Positions 18,440 to 27,283 of a DNA stretch of 64,000 bases are shown here, in pieces. The translations under genes and the position numbers were made by a program. This stretch comes from Acidobacteriota bacterium (GTDB lineage Bacteria; Acidobacteriota; Thermoanaerobaculia; UBA5066). The stretch lies in the NCBI GenBank assembly GCA_029781975.1, contig JAKOVQ010000021.1:24960-88959 (forward strand). The letters are read 5' to 3'. Positions within the stretch are counted from its first letter, which is position 1. Each line of letters begins with the position of its first letter. The notes under the pieces are model-generated. The model did no database searches, was not told where the DNA came from, and worked only from the letters and a program-made list of their open reading frames with translations.

Positions 18440-18742
18440 ATGGCGACCTTCGTGCTGATGACCAAGCTCACCCCGGCGGCGCTCTACGACCGCCGGAAGA
18501 CGGGCCACGACTGGAAGAAGAGGGTGGAGACGCTCTGCCCCGGCATCAGGTGGGTGGCCCACTACGCCCTCCTCGGCCCCTACGACTTCATGGACATCTA
18601 CGACGCGCCAGACCAGGAGACGGCGTTCCGCGTCTCGCTCCTCTCGCGCGAGCACGGCGCGCTCAGCGCCGAGAGCTGGCCGGCGACGTCGTACGAGACG
18701 TTCCTGCCGATCGCCGAGGCGGTGGAGGGGACGAAGGGCTGA
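18440..18742 (+). CDS. GYD-domain protein
   Basis: This 100-residue protein reads MATFVLMTKLTPAAL near the start and LLGPYDFMDIYDAPD in the middle. It is a GYD domain in which the motif reads PYDF. It is a small dimeric ferredoxin-like fold of unknown role, often found alone. GGGAGG at 18428-18433 sits six bases before the ATG. A TAGTCT at 18392 may be the -10. Confidence 0.82.
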   Translation: MATFVLMTKLTPAALYDRRKTGHDWKKRVETLCPGIRWVAHYALLGPYDFMDIYDAPDQETAFRVSLLSREHGALSAESWPATSYETFLPIAEAVEGTKG

Positions 18743-18748
18743 GACCAG

Positions 18749-18766
18749 CCGGCGGGGTGCCGCCGG
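18749..18766. terminator. Stem-loop between convergent genes
   Basis: Two perfect seven-base arms (CCGGCGG and CCGCCGG) flank a GGTG loop in the 27 bases between the ends of the GYD gene and the small membrane protein gene. There is no U-run, as is common in very GC-rich genomes. It could serve both strands. Confidence 0.6.
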
Positions 18767-18769
18767 AGC

Positions 18770-19249
18770 TCAGGAGGGACCGAGGGGCCCCGGGCCGGCT
18801 CCGGCCTGCGGGCCGTCGCCGTCGGCCCAGTACCGGAGCCCCTGCGGGAGGACGTGCAGGAGCATCAGCGCGAGCGCCCCCGCCGCCAGGACGCCGAAGT
18901 CGACGACGCGCCTCCCGACGAGGAACGCGACGAGGCCGTAGACCGCGGCCGACTCGGCGATCGCCAGGGCGACGAGGGACCGCTTGAAGAACGCGTCGGG
19001 GGCGAGGCGCCGCCCAGGAAGCGCCCCGTCCGGTGCCCGCGGCGTCAGGGCTAAGGCGCCCGCGAGCGAGGCGAGGCCCAGGGCGAGGAGGACGACCCGG
19101 ATCATCGCGGCTCCTGCCACCGCCGGGACGGACGCCGGCTGGGACGAGAGGAAGAGGACGACGACGCCGTAGAGGACGACCGAGAAGGAGAGCGCGGCGA
19201 CGACGACCAGCCAGCGAAGGCGGTTCGGGGACCGGGGCGGGACGGGCAT
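18770..19249 (-). CDS. Small four-helix membrane protein
   Basis: This 159-residue protein has four hydrophobic helices arranged as two hairpins. The second pair contains KRSLVALAIAESAAVYGLVAF, reminiscent of ATP-synthase subunit c hairpins (residues AxAESxAxYG). It lacks the rest of a rotary ATPase locus, so that resemblance is probably only structural. A GAGGAGGTGG Shine-Dalgarno and a TATCGT -10 lie upstream. It is divergent from the SLC13 symporter. Function is unknown. Confidence 0.7.
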   Translation of the reverse strand: MPVPPRSPNRLRWLVVVAALSFSVVLYGVVVLFLSSQPASVPAVAGAAMIRVVLLALGLASLAGALALTPRAPDGALPGRRLAPDAFFKRSLVALAIAESAAVYGLVAFLVGRRVVDFGVLAAGALALMLLHVLPQGLRYWADGDGPQAGAGPGPLGPS

Positions 19250-19300
19250 CGGGGCCACCTCCTCGCGGGGACGATACGACACGGCGGTCGCCCCCGGCCT

Positions 19301-19306
19301 TAGACT
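19301..19306 (+). promoter_or_regulatory. -10 box of a probable leaderless transcript
   Basis: TAGACT ends nine bases before the GTG at 19316. No Shine-Dalgarno lies in between. Confidence 0.45.
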
Positions 19307-19315
19307 GGGGGCCTC

Positions 19316-20857
19316 GTGACGGAGACGGTCCTTCCGGGCCCGGCCCCCCGGGAGCGCTTCGCGGCGCGCCTTTCGAAGGAGGAGGTACTCTTCGAGAGGC
19401 GCCGCCTCACGGTCGGCCTGTTCCTCGGGCCGGCGGTCTTCGCGGCGCTCCTCGCCTTCCCGCCGTCGGGCCTCACGCCCGAGGCGGGGCGGCTCGCGGC
19501 CGTCGTGGCGTGGGTCGTCGTCTGGTGGGTGACCGAGGCGGTGCCGATCCCGGTGACCGCCCTCCTCGGGCCGGCCCTCGCCATCCTCCTCGGGACGGGG
19601 GGCGCGAAGGAGATGTTCGCGTCGTTCGGCGACCCGATCATCCTCCTCTTCCTCGGCTCCTTCGTCCTCGCCGAGGCGATGTCCGTCCACGGGGTCGACC
19701 GGCGGCTCGCCCACCGGCTCCTCTCCCTGCCGATCGCCGGGTCGTCGCCGTTCGCCGCCGTGGCGACGTTCGGCCTCCTCGCGGCCGGCCTCTCGATGTG
19801 GCTGTCGAACTCGGCGACGACGGCGATGCTCTACCCGATCGCCCTCGGCGTGGGCGGAGCGCTCGACCCCGAGGGGACCCGCTCGGGGCGGTCGCGCCTG
19901 GCGACGAGCCTCCTCCTGGTCTGCGCCTACGGCTCGTCGATCGGCGGAATCGCGACGCCGGTCGGGACCCCCCCCAACCTGATCGCCCTCGCGCAGCTCT
20001 CGTCGCTGGCAGGCGTGAAGGTCGCCTTCGTCCCCTGGATGGTCCTCGCCGTGCCGATCAGCCTCGTCCTCCTCGTCGGCCTGTTCGTCCTGATGCGCGT
20101 CCTCTTCCCGCCGCACCTCGCGGGGCCATCCGCCGCCGGCGTGGCCGAGGCGCTGGCCCGGATCCGCCCGGGGCCGCTCTCGCGCGGGGAGAAGAACGTG
20201 GTGGCCGCGTTCCTCGTCACCGTCGCCCTCTGGGTGGGACCCGGCGTCGCGACCCTCCTCCTCGGGGAGAGGAGCCCCGTCGCGTCGGCCCTGGCGAAGC
20301 ACCTCCCGGAGGGAGCCGTCGCCGTCCTCGGCGCCTCGCTCCTCTTCGTCCTCCCGGTCAGCTGGCGCGAGAGGACGTTCACCCTGACGTGGGCCGACGC
20401 GTCCCGGATCGACTGGGGGACGCTCATGCTCTTCGGCGGCGGCCTGGCGCTGGGCGGGGCGATGTTCAGGACGGGCCTGGCGGAGGCGGTCGGCAAGGCG
20501 CTGACGACGGCGACCGGGGTGACGAGCACCGCCGGGCTCACGGTGGTCTTCACCGTCTTCGCGATCTATTTCACCGAGGTGACGTCGAACACGGCGACCG
20601 CGACGATGCTCGTCCCGCTCGCCATCGCCAGCGCGGAGGCGGCCGGCGCGAGCGTCCTCGAGCCTGCCCTCGGCTGCGCCATCGGCTGCAGCATGGCCTT
20701 CATGCTTCCGGTCGCCACCCCGCCGAACGCGATCGTGTACGGGTCGGGGCTCGTCCGGATCGGCCAGATGGTCAAGACCGGTTTCTGGATGAACGCCGTG
20801 GCGAGCGTCGTCGTCTCGCTCGGCGTCCTCCTCCTGGTGCCGCTCGTCCTCCGCTGA
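19316..20857 (+). CDS. DASS/SLC13-family sodium-coupled anion symporter
   Basis: This 513-residue inner-membrane carrier has about eleven helices. Two inverted repeats each carry the sodium/substrate hairpin: SNSATTAM with PVGTPPN in the first half and SNTATATM with PVATPPNA in the second. WWVTEAVPIPVTALLG is typical of dicarboxylate/sulfate members. It probably imports di- or tricarboxylates or sulfate; the motif SNxxT favours carboxylates but does not prove it. The start is a GTG behind a leaderless-type -10 box. Confidence 0.9.
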   Translation: MTETVLPGPAPRERFAARLSKEEVLFERRRLTVGLFLGPAVFAALLAFPPSGLTPEAGRLAAVVAWVVVWWVTEAVPIPVTALLGPALAILLGTGGAKEMFASFGDPIILLFLGSFVLAEAMSVHGVDRRLAHRLLSLPIAGSSPFAAVATFGLLAAGLSMWLSNSATTAMLYPIALGVGGALDPEGTRSGRSRLATSLLLVCAYGSSIGGIATPVGTPPNLIALAQLSSLAGVKVAFVPWMVLAVPISLVLLVGLFVLMRVLFPPHLAGPSAAGVAEALARIRPGPLSRGEKNVVAAFLVTVALWVGPGVATLLLGERSPVASALAKHLPEGAVAVLGASLLFVLPVSWRERTFTLTWADASRIDWGTLMLFGGGLALGGAMFRTGLAEAVGKALTTATGVTSTAGLTVVFTVFAIYFTEVTSNTATATMLVPLAIASAEAAGASVLEPALGCAIGCSMAFMLPVATPPNAIVYGSGLVRIGQMVKTGFWMNAVASVVVSLGVLLLVPLVLR

Positions 20858-20884
20858 CCGGGCGCCGCCCGGCGCCCCGGGTCA
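20856..20884. terminator. Stem-loop overlapping two convergent stops
   Basis: The arms GGGCGCC (20860-20866) and GGCGCCC (20871-20877) enclose a GCCC loop, with outer GACC/GGTC pairing. It lies exactly where the SLC13 and DinB genes end towards each other. Confidence 0.5.
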
Positions 20885-21418
20885 GGCCTTCCGGAAGGCG
20901 TCCGAGCCGCGGATCCGCCCGACCTGCTGCAGGTGGTGGGCGACGTGGCACTCGAGGAAGGCGACGAGGGCCGCCGGGTCGAGCATCCCGACGATCGCGT
21001 GCCTGAAGAAGGCCGCGCGCACCTTCTCCTCGGGGAGGGAGTCGAAGAGGGCGGCCATCCGCGCCCGCGCCGCGGCCCAGCGGGTCTCGAGGTCGGCGAG
21101 CGGGACGATCTCCTTCGGGATCACCACCGGCGTCGGCGCCTTCACCCGGACCGGCATCCGGAAGGCGGCCGAAAGGAGCCCGAGGCGGAGCCGCTCCGCC
21201 AGGGTCATCGGACGTCCCGGCGCGTTCACCTTCTTCTCGCCGTAGGCCGTCATCCCCTCGTCGACGAGGACGAGGTGCTGCACGACGTCGAGGAGGCACC
21301 ACTGCCCGGGACCGGGTCTCGCCTCGAGCTTCCCGGCGGGCAGGGCCCGGAGCGGGGCGAGGAGCTCCTCGCGCTGCTTCTCGAGCCGCTGGAAGGCGGG
21401 GGTGAGAGACGGATGCAT
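20882..21418 (-). CDS. DinB-like putative metal-binding protein
   Basis: This 178-residue four-helix protein has the three-histidine pattern of the DinB/YfiT superfamily: His in VQHLVLVDEG and the pair near the end in HVAHHLQQVG. Members bind a divalent metal; some are thiol transferases, others unknown. The ATG at 21418 lies ten bases after an AAAGGAG, whereas the in-frame GTG at 21427 lies too close to it, so I chose 21418. The Shine-Dalgarno sits inside the end of the upstream IMPACT gene, so the two form an operon. Confidence 0.8.
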   Translation of the reverse strand: MHPSLTPAFQRLEKQREELLAPLRALPAGKLEARPGPGQWCLLDVVQHLVLVDEGMTAYGEKKVNAPGRPMTLAERLRLGLLSAAFRMPVRVKAPTPVVIPKEIVPLADLETRWAAARARMAALFDSLPEEKVRAAFFRHAIVGMLDPAALVAFLECHVAHHLQQVGRIRGSDAFRKA

Positions 21419-21423
21419 CGGCG

Positions 21424-21816
21424 TCACGCTCCTTTCGGGGGTCGGCCCGGGACGAGCGAGACTGCCCCTTCACCCGCCTCCCGGAAGGCGCGGGAGACTC
21501 CGCCCACCCCCAGCTTCACGCCGCCGAAGACGCGGGAGACGAGGAGCCCTCCCTCGAGGTCGGCGCGCCGAAGGAGCTCCAGGAGGACCTTCCCCGGGTG
21601 CCCCACCTCCCCGTCGTCCTTCGTCTTCTCCACGAGACCTCCGGAGGCGTCGTGCGCCCGGAGCGCCCAGCAGTGGTGGTTCGCCTTGCGGTGCTCCCCG
21701 CGCTTCGCCTTCACGACGGCGAGGACGTCCTCCTCGCCCGACGCGGGGAAGGCGACGGCGAAGAAGCGGGAGCGCTCGACGGTGGTCTTGAACTCGACGG
21801 GAACCTCGATCCTCAC
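21424..21816 (-). CDS. IMPACT/YigZ-family protein, short form
   Basis: This 130-residue protein matches the N-terminal domain of UPF0029/YigZ proteins: KAKRGEHRKANHHCWALR, then DDGEVGHPGKVLLELLR and SRVFGGVKLGVGGVSRAF. Typical YigZ proteins are about 200 residues with a second ferredoxin-like domain. Here the protein stops after the first domain, and the usual DDGEP reads DDGEV. The role may be in translation-stress control, as for eukaryotic IMPACT. It leads the DinB-like gene. Confidence 0.82.
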   Translation of the reverse strand: MRIEVPVEFKTTVERSRFFAVAFPASGEEDVLAVVKAKRGEHRKANHHCWALRAHDASGGLVEKTKDDGEVGHPGKVLLELLRRADLEGGLLVSRVFGGVKLGVGGVSRAFREAGEGAVSLVPGRPPKGA

Positions 21817-21889
21817 GACCCGCGGACGTTAGCAGGGGCGGGCGGAGAAAGGGATGCGCGCCGGCGGGACGCCGGGAGGGCGCGGGCGC

Positions 21890-21906
21890 GACAATCGGGA
21901 CGGAGG
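21890..21906 (+). promoter_or_regulatory. -10 box and Shine-Dalgarno of the esterase gene
   Basis: GACAAT (21890-21895) lies 16 bases before the GTG start, and GGAGG (21902-21906) five bases before it. This gives a very short leader. Confidence 0.4.
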
Positions 21907-21911
21907 TTCCC

Positions 21912-23486
21912 GTGAGCCCCACCTGGCTTCGCCCCCCCCGCACCCTCCTCGCCGCCGCAGTCATCCCTGCCTCCTTCGCCCTCCTCGCCACCGGCCGGCC
22001 CGCGCTCTCCTGCGAGAGCGAGGCGGCGCTGCGGGCGGCCCTCGCCGCCGCGAGGGAGCCTGCCGCGCGCGTGAGCCTCGCGAACGCCTTCGCCGCGTGC
22101 GCCGAGCGGGCGGGGACGCCGCTGATCGAGCCGACCGCCCGAGCCGGCCGCTTCCGCGCGCTCTTCGTCTTCGCGGGCGAGGCCACCTCCCTGACCGTGG
22201 CCGGCGACCTGAACGGCTGGGACACGAAGGCCGACCCGCTCGAACGGCTCGCCGGCACCGACCTCTGGCTCCGCGGCGTCGACCTCCCGGCGAAGGCGCG
22301 GCTCGACTACAAGCTCGTGAGGAACGGCTCGGAGTGGCTCCTCGACCCGTGGAACGGGCGGACGATGGAGGGGGGCTTCGGCCCGAACTCCCAGTTCTGG
22401 ACGCCGGGGTACCAGCCCCCGGCCGAGGTCACGCCGCGGCCGGGCGTCCCGACCGGCCGGTTCGTCCACATGACCGTCGAGAGCCACGCCCTGGGGGGCG
22501 CACGGCGCGCCCTCGTCTACGTCCCGCCGCCCGCGCCGGGCTCCGGCTCCGGCGCGACCGCACCGCCGGCGGCGCCGGCCCGCCTCCCTTCGCTCTACCT
22601 CCTCGACGGCCTCGACTACCGCCAGTACGCGATGGTCGGGACGGTGCTCGACAACCTCGTGGCCGAAGGGCGGGTCCCGCCGATCCTCCTCGTCCTCGTC
22701 CCGCCTCTCGACCGGATCTCGGAATACGAGAGGAGCGCCGCCTTCGAGCGCTTCCTCGTCGAGGAGCTCGTCCCCGACGTCGACGCCCTCTACCCCACGC
22801 GCCGGGACGCCGCGGGCCGGGGCGTCATGGGCGTCTCCCTCGGCGGCTTCGCCGCGCTGAACGCCGCCGTGAGGCATCCCGGCGTCTTCGGCCGGTGCGG
22901 GGCGCAGTCGACGGGGAACGCCGTCCCCGCGAACCTCGACGCCCTCCTCGCCGAGATCGGGCGGCTCTCGCCCTCCGCCACGCGCTTCCACCTCGACGTC
23001 GGGACGTTCGAGGAGCGGCTCCACGGCGACGACCTCCTCGCCGTCAGCCGCCGGCTCCGCGACGCGCTCCTCGCCCGCGGGGCCACGCTCCAGTACGAGG
23101 AGGTCCCCGAGGGACACAGCTGGGGGAGCTGGCGGGCGCGGCTGGCCGACGCCTGGACGTTCTTCTGGGGACGACAGCCCTCGCCCTCCGGGACGACCCC
23201 GCACGTCCTTCCCGGCCCGCCCGCCGGAGCCGAGCGCTTCTCGGGCGCGCCGGTCGCCCTCGACGTGAAGGACGCCGACGTCCACGACGTGATCCGGCAG
23301 GTGACCCAGGGGCGCGGCTTCAGCGTCGTGACGCCGCCCGACCTGAAGGGGACCGTGACCGCCACCCTCCGCGACGTCCCGTGGGACCAGGCGCTCGACC
23401 TCGTCCTCTCCCCGCTCGGCTACGGCTTCGTCGTCGAAGGGAAGGTCCTGAGGGTGGCGCGGCGCGAGGAGCTGGCAGGGAGCTGA
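21912..23486 (+). CDS. Exported esterase fused to a secretin-type STN domain
   Basis: This 524-residue protein has a signal peptide, then a glycogen-binding/CBM48-like N-terminal domain at about 80-170 (LTVAGDLNGWDTKADPL). An esterase-D/enterochelin-esterase alpha/beta hydrolase follows at about 185-420, with nucleophile Ser309 in GVSLGG, a likely acid Asp362 and His402 in EGHSWGSW. Unusually, residues about 447-518 form a second unit (VALDVKDADVHDVIRQV and WDQALDLVL...GYGFV) that looks like the secretin/TonB short N-terminal (STN) domain of PilQ-type proteins. That domain normally docks secretins or TonB-dependent systems. The hydrolase acts in the periplasm or outside; the substrate is unknown. 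Confidence 0.85.
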   Translation: MSPTWLRPPRTLLAAAVIPASFALLATGRPALSCESEAALRAALAAAREPAARVSLANAFAACAERAGTPLIEPTARAGRFRALFVFAGEATSLTVAGDLNGWDTKADPLERLAGTDLWLRGVDLPAKARLDYKLVRNGSEWLLDPWNGRTMEGGFGPNSQFWTPGYQPPAEVTPRPGVPTGRFVHMTVESHALGGARRALVYVPPPAPGSGSGATAPPAAPARLPSLYLLDGLDYRQYAMVGTVLDNLVAEGRVPPILLVLVPPLDRISEYERSAAFERFLVEELVPDVDALYPTRRDAAGRGVMGVSLGGFAALNAAVRHPGVFGRCGAQSTGNAVPANLDALLAEIGRLSPSATRFHLDVGTFEERLHGDDLLAVSRRLRDALLARGATLQYEEVPEGHSWGSWRARLADAWTFFWGRQPSPSGTTPHVLPGPPAGAERFSGAPVALDVKDADVHDVIRQVTQGRGFSVVTPPDLKGTVTATLRDVPWDQALDLVLSPLGYGFVVEGKVLRVARREELAGS

Positions 23487-23510
23487 CCGCTCTTCCGGAT
23501 GGCGCCCGCC

Positions 23511-26126
23511 TCAGGCCGCGCGCGCCGCCGGCACGTGCTCGCCGCCCGTCAGGAGGTGCCGCGCGACGTTCCCGGCGGAGACGCCGAGCGCCGCTCCCAC
23601 GACGGAGAGGCCGAGCAGCTCGGGGTGGAGCCCCGAGAAGCCGAAGAGGTCGCGCAGCGCGGGGACGAAGAGCGCGAGGACGAGGAAGAGGCACGCCCCG
23701 GCGCCCACGAAGAGCCCGGGCCGGTTCCTCGTCCGGAGCGTCGCCAGGAGCGGCCGGGCCCCGGCGCGGTTCAGGAGGATCAGGCCGAGGTTCCCGAGGA
23801 CCATCGAGGTGAAGGCGAGCGCGCGGGCGGTCGTCTCGTCGTGGGCGGAGAGGGCCCAGCCGAAGAGCGCGAGCGCGACGGCGAGGCCGGAGAGGCCCTG
23901 GAGGAGCCCCAGGACGAGCCCGCGCCCGCCGAAGAGCGGCTCGTTCAGCGGCCGCGGGGGCCTCTCCATGACCCCGGCCTCCTCCGCCTCGGCCTCGAAG
24001 ACCACCGTGCAGGCGGGGTCGATGATCAGCTCGAGGAAGACGATGTGGATCGGCAGGAGCGCCAGCGGCCAGCCGAGGAGAACCGGGACGAGCGAGAGCC
24101 CCGCGATCGGGACGTGGACGGCGACGATGTAGAGCATCGCCTTCCTCAGGTTGTCGAAGATCCGCCGTCCGGTCCTCACCGCCTCGACGATCGACCCGAA
24201 GGCGTCGTCGAGGAGGACGAGGGCCGCCGACTCGCGCGCCACGTCGGTGCCGCGCCCCCCCATCGCGATCCCGATGTGCGAGGCCTTCAGGGCGGGGGCG
24301 TCGTTCACGCCGTCGCCCGTCATGGCGACGATCTCGCCGTTCGCCTTCAGCGCCGAGACGAGCCGGAGCTTCTGCTCCGGGACCATCCGCGCGAAGAGGT
24401 GGACGGTCCGGATCCTCCTCGAGAGCTCCTCGTCGCCCATCCGCTCGAGCTCGGGCCCCGTGATCACCTCGCCGGCGTTCGGGAGGCCGATCTCGCGGGC
24501 GATGCTCTGCGCCGTCCCCGGGTAGTCGCCCGTGATCATGAGGACCCGGATGCCGGCGCGGGCGCACTCGGCGACCGCCTCGGGGACTCCGGGGCGGACG
24601 GGGTCCGCGAGCCCCAGGAGACCGAGGAGCTCGAAGTCGAAGTCGTGCTGCTGCCCCGGGAGCCCCTCGCCGACCCGGAAGGTGGCGCGGGCGACGCCCA
24701 GGACCCGCCGGCCCTTCGCGGCGAGCCGCGCGATCCGCTCCGAGAGCCTCGCGACCTCCGCCTCCGGCAGGTGGCAGAGGTCGGCGATCGCCTCCGGCGC
24801 CCCCTTCGCCGCGATGACGTACTCGGTCCGGTCGGGCGAGCGCCAGACGCGCGACATCGCCAGGAGCTCGCGCGAGAGGGGGTACTCGCGGAGCAGCTCC
24901 CAGTCCCGGTGGAGGTGCTCGGTCCCCGCGAGCCGCCGCTGCCCCAGCTCGAGCATCGCCCTCTCCATCGGGTCGAACGGGTCCGCCGGGCTCGCGAGGA
25001 TCGCGAACTCGACCACGTCGTGGACCCTCTCGGGGAGGGAGGTCCCCTTCGGGTCGACCTCGAAGACCTCGTCGCCGACCGCCAGGTCGGCCACCGACAT
25101 CCGGTTGAGGGTCAGCGTCCCCGTCTTGTCGACGCAGAGGGCCGTCGCCGAGCCGAGCGTCTCGACGGCCGGGATCCGGCGGGTCAGGACGCGCCGCTGC
25201 GAGATCCGCCACGCGCCGAGGGCGAGGAAGATCGTCAGGACGACGGGGAACTCCTCGGGGAGCATCGCCATCCCGAGCGTCAGCCCCGCGAGGAGCCCCT
25301 TCAGCCAATCGCCCCGCGTCAGGCCGAAGACGACAACCACGGTCATGCAGAGCGCGAGCCCGATGAAGGCGAACAGGCGGACGAGGCGCGCCGTCTCGCG
25401 CTGGAGCGGGGTGTCCTCCGTCTCGAGGAGCTGGAGCGCCTTGCCGATCTTCCCCATCTCGGTCGCGACGCCCGTCGCCCGCACCTCGGCGATCCCCTGC
25501 CCCTGGACGACGAGCGTCCCCGAGTAGACGAAAGGCGTGTCGTCGCCGCCGGGCCGGGCCATCCCGGCGGCGCCCGCCGCGGCGGACTTCGTCACCGGCA
25601 CCGACTCCCCCGTCAGGAGCGACTCGTCGACCGAGAGGCTCGTCTCGGAGAGGACGACGGCGTCGGCCGGGACGCGGTCCCCCTCCGAGAGGAGGAGGAC
25701 GTCTCCGCGGACCACCTCGCGCCCCGCGATCCGCTTCTTCTCGCCCGAGCGAACGACCAGGGCGCGCGGGCTGGAGAGGTCGCGGAGCGCCTCCAGCGCC
25801 CGCTCCGTCTTCCGCTCCTGGACGAAGGTGATGCCGAGGACGACGAAGACGAACCCGAGGAGGAGGAGCGCCTCCTTCACGTCTCCCAGGACGAGGTAGA
25901 GCGTCCCGCACGCGATCAGGAGGAGGAACATCGGCTCGCGGACGACTTCGACCGCGATGGCGATCGGCCCGCGCCGTTTCGACGACGGCAGCTCGTTCGG
26001 GCCGTCGGCGGCGACGCGGCGGGCGGCCTCCTCGTCGGGGAGGCCCTCGATCCGGGAGGGGTCGAAGGGAGGCGGGTCGATGTCGCCTCGGGCGGAGCCG
26101 GTCGCCCCGGGGCTCCTGTCGTTCAC
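23511..26126 (-). CDS. P-type (P2-type) cation-transporting ATPase
   Basis: This 871-residue pump shows the N-terminal cation-ATPase domain (EEAARRVAADGPNELP) and the actuator motif LTGES (171-175). The phosphorylation site is DKTGTLT with Asp333, and the hinge reads MTGDGVNDAPALK. PEEFP at 290-294 in helix 4 and ELIIDPACT in helix 6 contribute ion ligands. The set fits P2A/P2-like calcium-type pumps, though helix 6 departs from the SERCA NxxTDGxPA pattern, so the ion is uncertain. The GTG start follows a GAGGAGG. It lies 25 bases behind the M48 protease gene, suggesting a common membrane-stress role. Confidence 0.9.
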   Translation of the reverse strand: MNDRSPGATGSARGDIDPPPFDPSRIEGLPDEEAARRVAADGPNELPSSKRRGPIAIAVEVVREPMFLLLIACGTLYLVLGDVKEALLLLGFVFVVLGITFVQERKTERALEALRDLSSPRALVVRSGEKKRIAGREVVRGDVLLLSEGDRVPADAVVLSETSLSVDESLLTGESVPVTKSAAAGAAGMARPGGDDTPFVYSGTLVVQGQGIAEVRATGVATEMGKIGKALQLLETEDTPLQRETARLVRLFAFIGLALCMTVVVVFGLTRGDWLKGLLAGLTLGMAMLPEEFPVVLTIFLALGAWRISQRRVLTRRIPAVETLGSATALCVDKTGTLTLNRMSVADLAVGDEVFEVDPKGTSLPERVHDVVEFAILASPADPFDPMERAMLELGQRRLAGTEHLHRDWELLREYPLSRELLAMSRVWRSPDRTEYVIAAKGAPEAIADLCHLPEAEVARLSERIARLAAKGRRVLGVARATFRVGEGLPGQQHDFDFELLGLLGLADPVRPGVPEAVAECARAGIRVLMITGDYPGTAQSIAREIGLPNAGEVITGPELERMGDEELSRRIRTVHLFARMVPEQKLRLVSALKANGEIVAMTGDGVNDAPALKASHIGIAMGGRGTDVARESAALVLLDDAFGSIVEAVRTGRRIFDNLRKAMLYIVAVHVPIAGLSLVPVLLGWPLALLPIHIVFLELIIDPACTVVFEAEAEEAGVMERPPRPLNEPLFGGRGLVLGLLQGLSGLAVALALFGWALSAHDETTARALAFTSMVLGNLGLILLNRAGARPLLATLRTRNRPGLFVGAGACLFLVLALFVPALRDLFGFSGLHPELLGLSVVGAALGVSAGNVARHLLTGGEHVPAARAA

Positions 26127-26151
26127 GGATGGCCTCCTCGCCCGAGGGCGA

Positions 26152-27225
26152 TCAGAGCTTGCCCGCTCTCCGCCTCACCTCGTCCAGCAGGTCGCGGAGC
26201 GTCTTCCAGAGGGGGTCCTGGCTCGTCTCGAACCGCTCGCGGTAGCTCCCGGCCGAGCGCTTCAAGTCGTCGAGGAGCGACGGCTCGGCCGTCTCGCTCC
26301 GGCGCGGATACTCCCCGCCGACGATCCGCTCGTACTCGTCCCCCTCCGCCCACCTCTTCAGCTCGGCGAGCCTCAGGACCGGGAACGGGTGCGACTGACC
26401 GGTCAGGTGGAGGAGCTTCAGGACCGAGTCGGCGACGTTCCCCGCCTCCTCGTACTCGCGCGCCTGCTCGAGGAACTCCGGGAGGCTCATCTCGTCCGTA
26501 TGCCCCCCGCCGGCCATCTTCATCAGGGCCGAGAGGCCGACGGACGGGTCCTGCGTGGCGAGGAGCCCGGCGCGGTCGGCCGAGAGCTCGCTCTTCCTGT
26601 CCCACTCGAGGAGGGCGGCCGACAGGGCGAAGAGCGCCGCGCTCCCCACCGGGATGGAGACGAGGACGAGCGAGAGGCGGAGGACGAGCCTCAGGACGGT
26701 CTTGAAGAGCGCGTGCCCCGAGAGGACGTGCCCCAGCTCGTGGCCGAGGATGAACTGCAGCTCGTCCTCGGTGAGGAGGTCGAGGGAGCCCGAGTTCAGG
26801 ACGATGAACGGCTTGCCGAGCCCCATCGCGCCGGCGTTCACGAACGGCGTCTGGGCGAGGTAGAGCTCGGGGAGCGGGTGGACGTCCAGGAGCCTCGCGG
26901 CCTTCCGGTAGCGCTCGAAGACGGCCGGGAACTGGTGCTGGTCGACCCGGACCGCCGAGCCGAGGAAGGCGAGGCGGAGCGACCGGTCGCCGATGGCCGA
27001 GAAGAGCTTGCGCGCGACCGGCTCGAGGCCGGGCACCTTCCTCAGGGCCGCCATCGCCGCCGTGTCGGCGGGGTGCTCGAACGCCCGGGGCGAGATCCCC
27101 GGCAGCGGCTTCGGGCGCGGCGGCCGGGGCGGGGGGAGGGACGGTCGGCGCGGGCCGGCGAGCCTGCGCGAGCGCGCGGTCGGCTCGGGGCTCTTCCGGG
27201 AGCGCGGTCGGGGCGACGTCGGCAT
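26152..27225 (-). CDS. M48-family zinc metalloprotease
   Basis: This 357-residue protease has HELGH (His162, Glu163, His166), and the third ligand is the Glu of ELSADRAG. Two hydrophobic segments lie between them, placing the catalytic domain at the membrane as in HtpX-type enzymes. The first 50 residues are basic and proline-rich with no membrane segment. The C-terminal 60 residues are charged helices. A GGAGG lies six bases before the ATG. It is probably cotranscribed with the P-type ATPase. Confidence 0.87.
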   Translation of the reverse strand: MPTSPRPRSRKSPEPTARSRRLAGPRRPSLPPPRPPRPKPLPGISPRAFEHPADTAAMAALRKVPGLEPVARKLFSAIGDRSLRLAFLGSAVRVDQHQFPAVFERYRKAARLLDVHPLPELYLAQTPFVNAGAMGLGKPFIVLNSGSLDLLTEDELQFILGHELGHVLSGHALFKTVLRLVLRLSLVLVSIPVGSAALFALSAALLEWDRKSELSADRAGLLATQDPSVGLSALMKMAGGGHTDEMSLPEFLEQAREYEEAGNVADSVLKLLHLTGQSHPFPVLRLAELKRWAEGDEYERIVGGEYPRRSETAEPSLLDDLKRSAGSYRERFETSQDPLWKTLRDLLDEVRRRAGKL

Positions 27226-27283
27226 CGGCAGCCTCCGGTGACCGCCCCATCCTACGTCACGGCGGGCGCCCCGCCGGCCGCCG

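Noticed and set aside
18770..19249. ATP-synthase subunit c
   Set aside because: Only a helical hairpin resemblance; no other ATPase genes and no conserved proton-binding carboxylate context.
23499..26705. Long plus-strand open frame opposite the P-type ATPase
   Set aside because: It is the antisense shadow of the ATPase and M48 genes; charged repeats come from codon bias.
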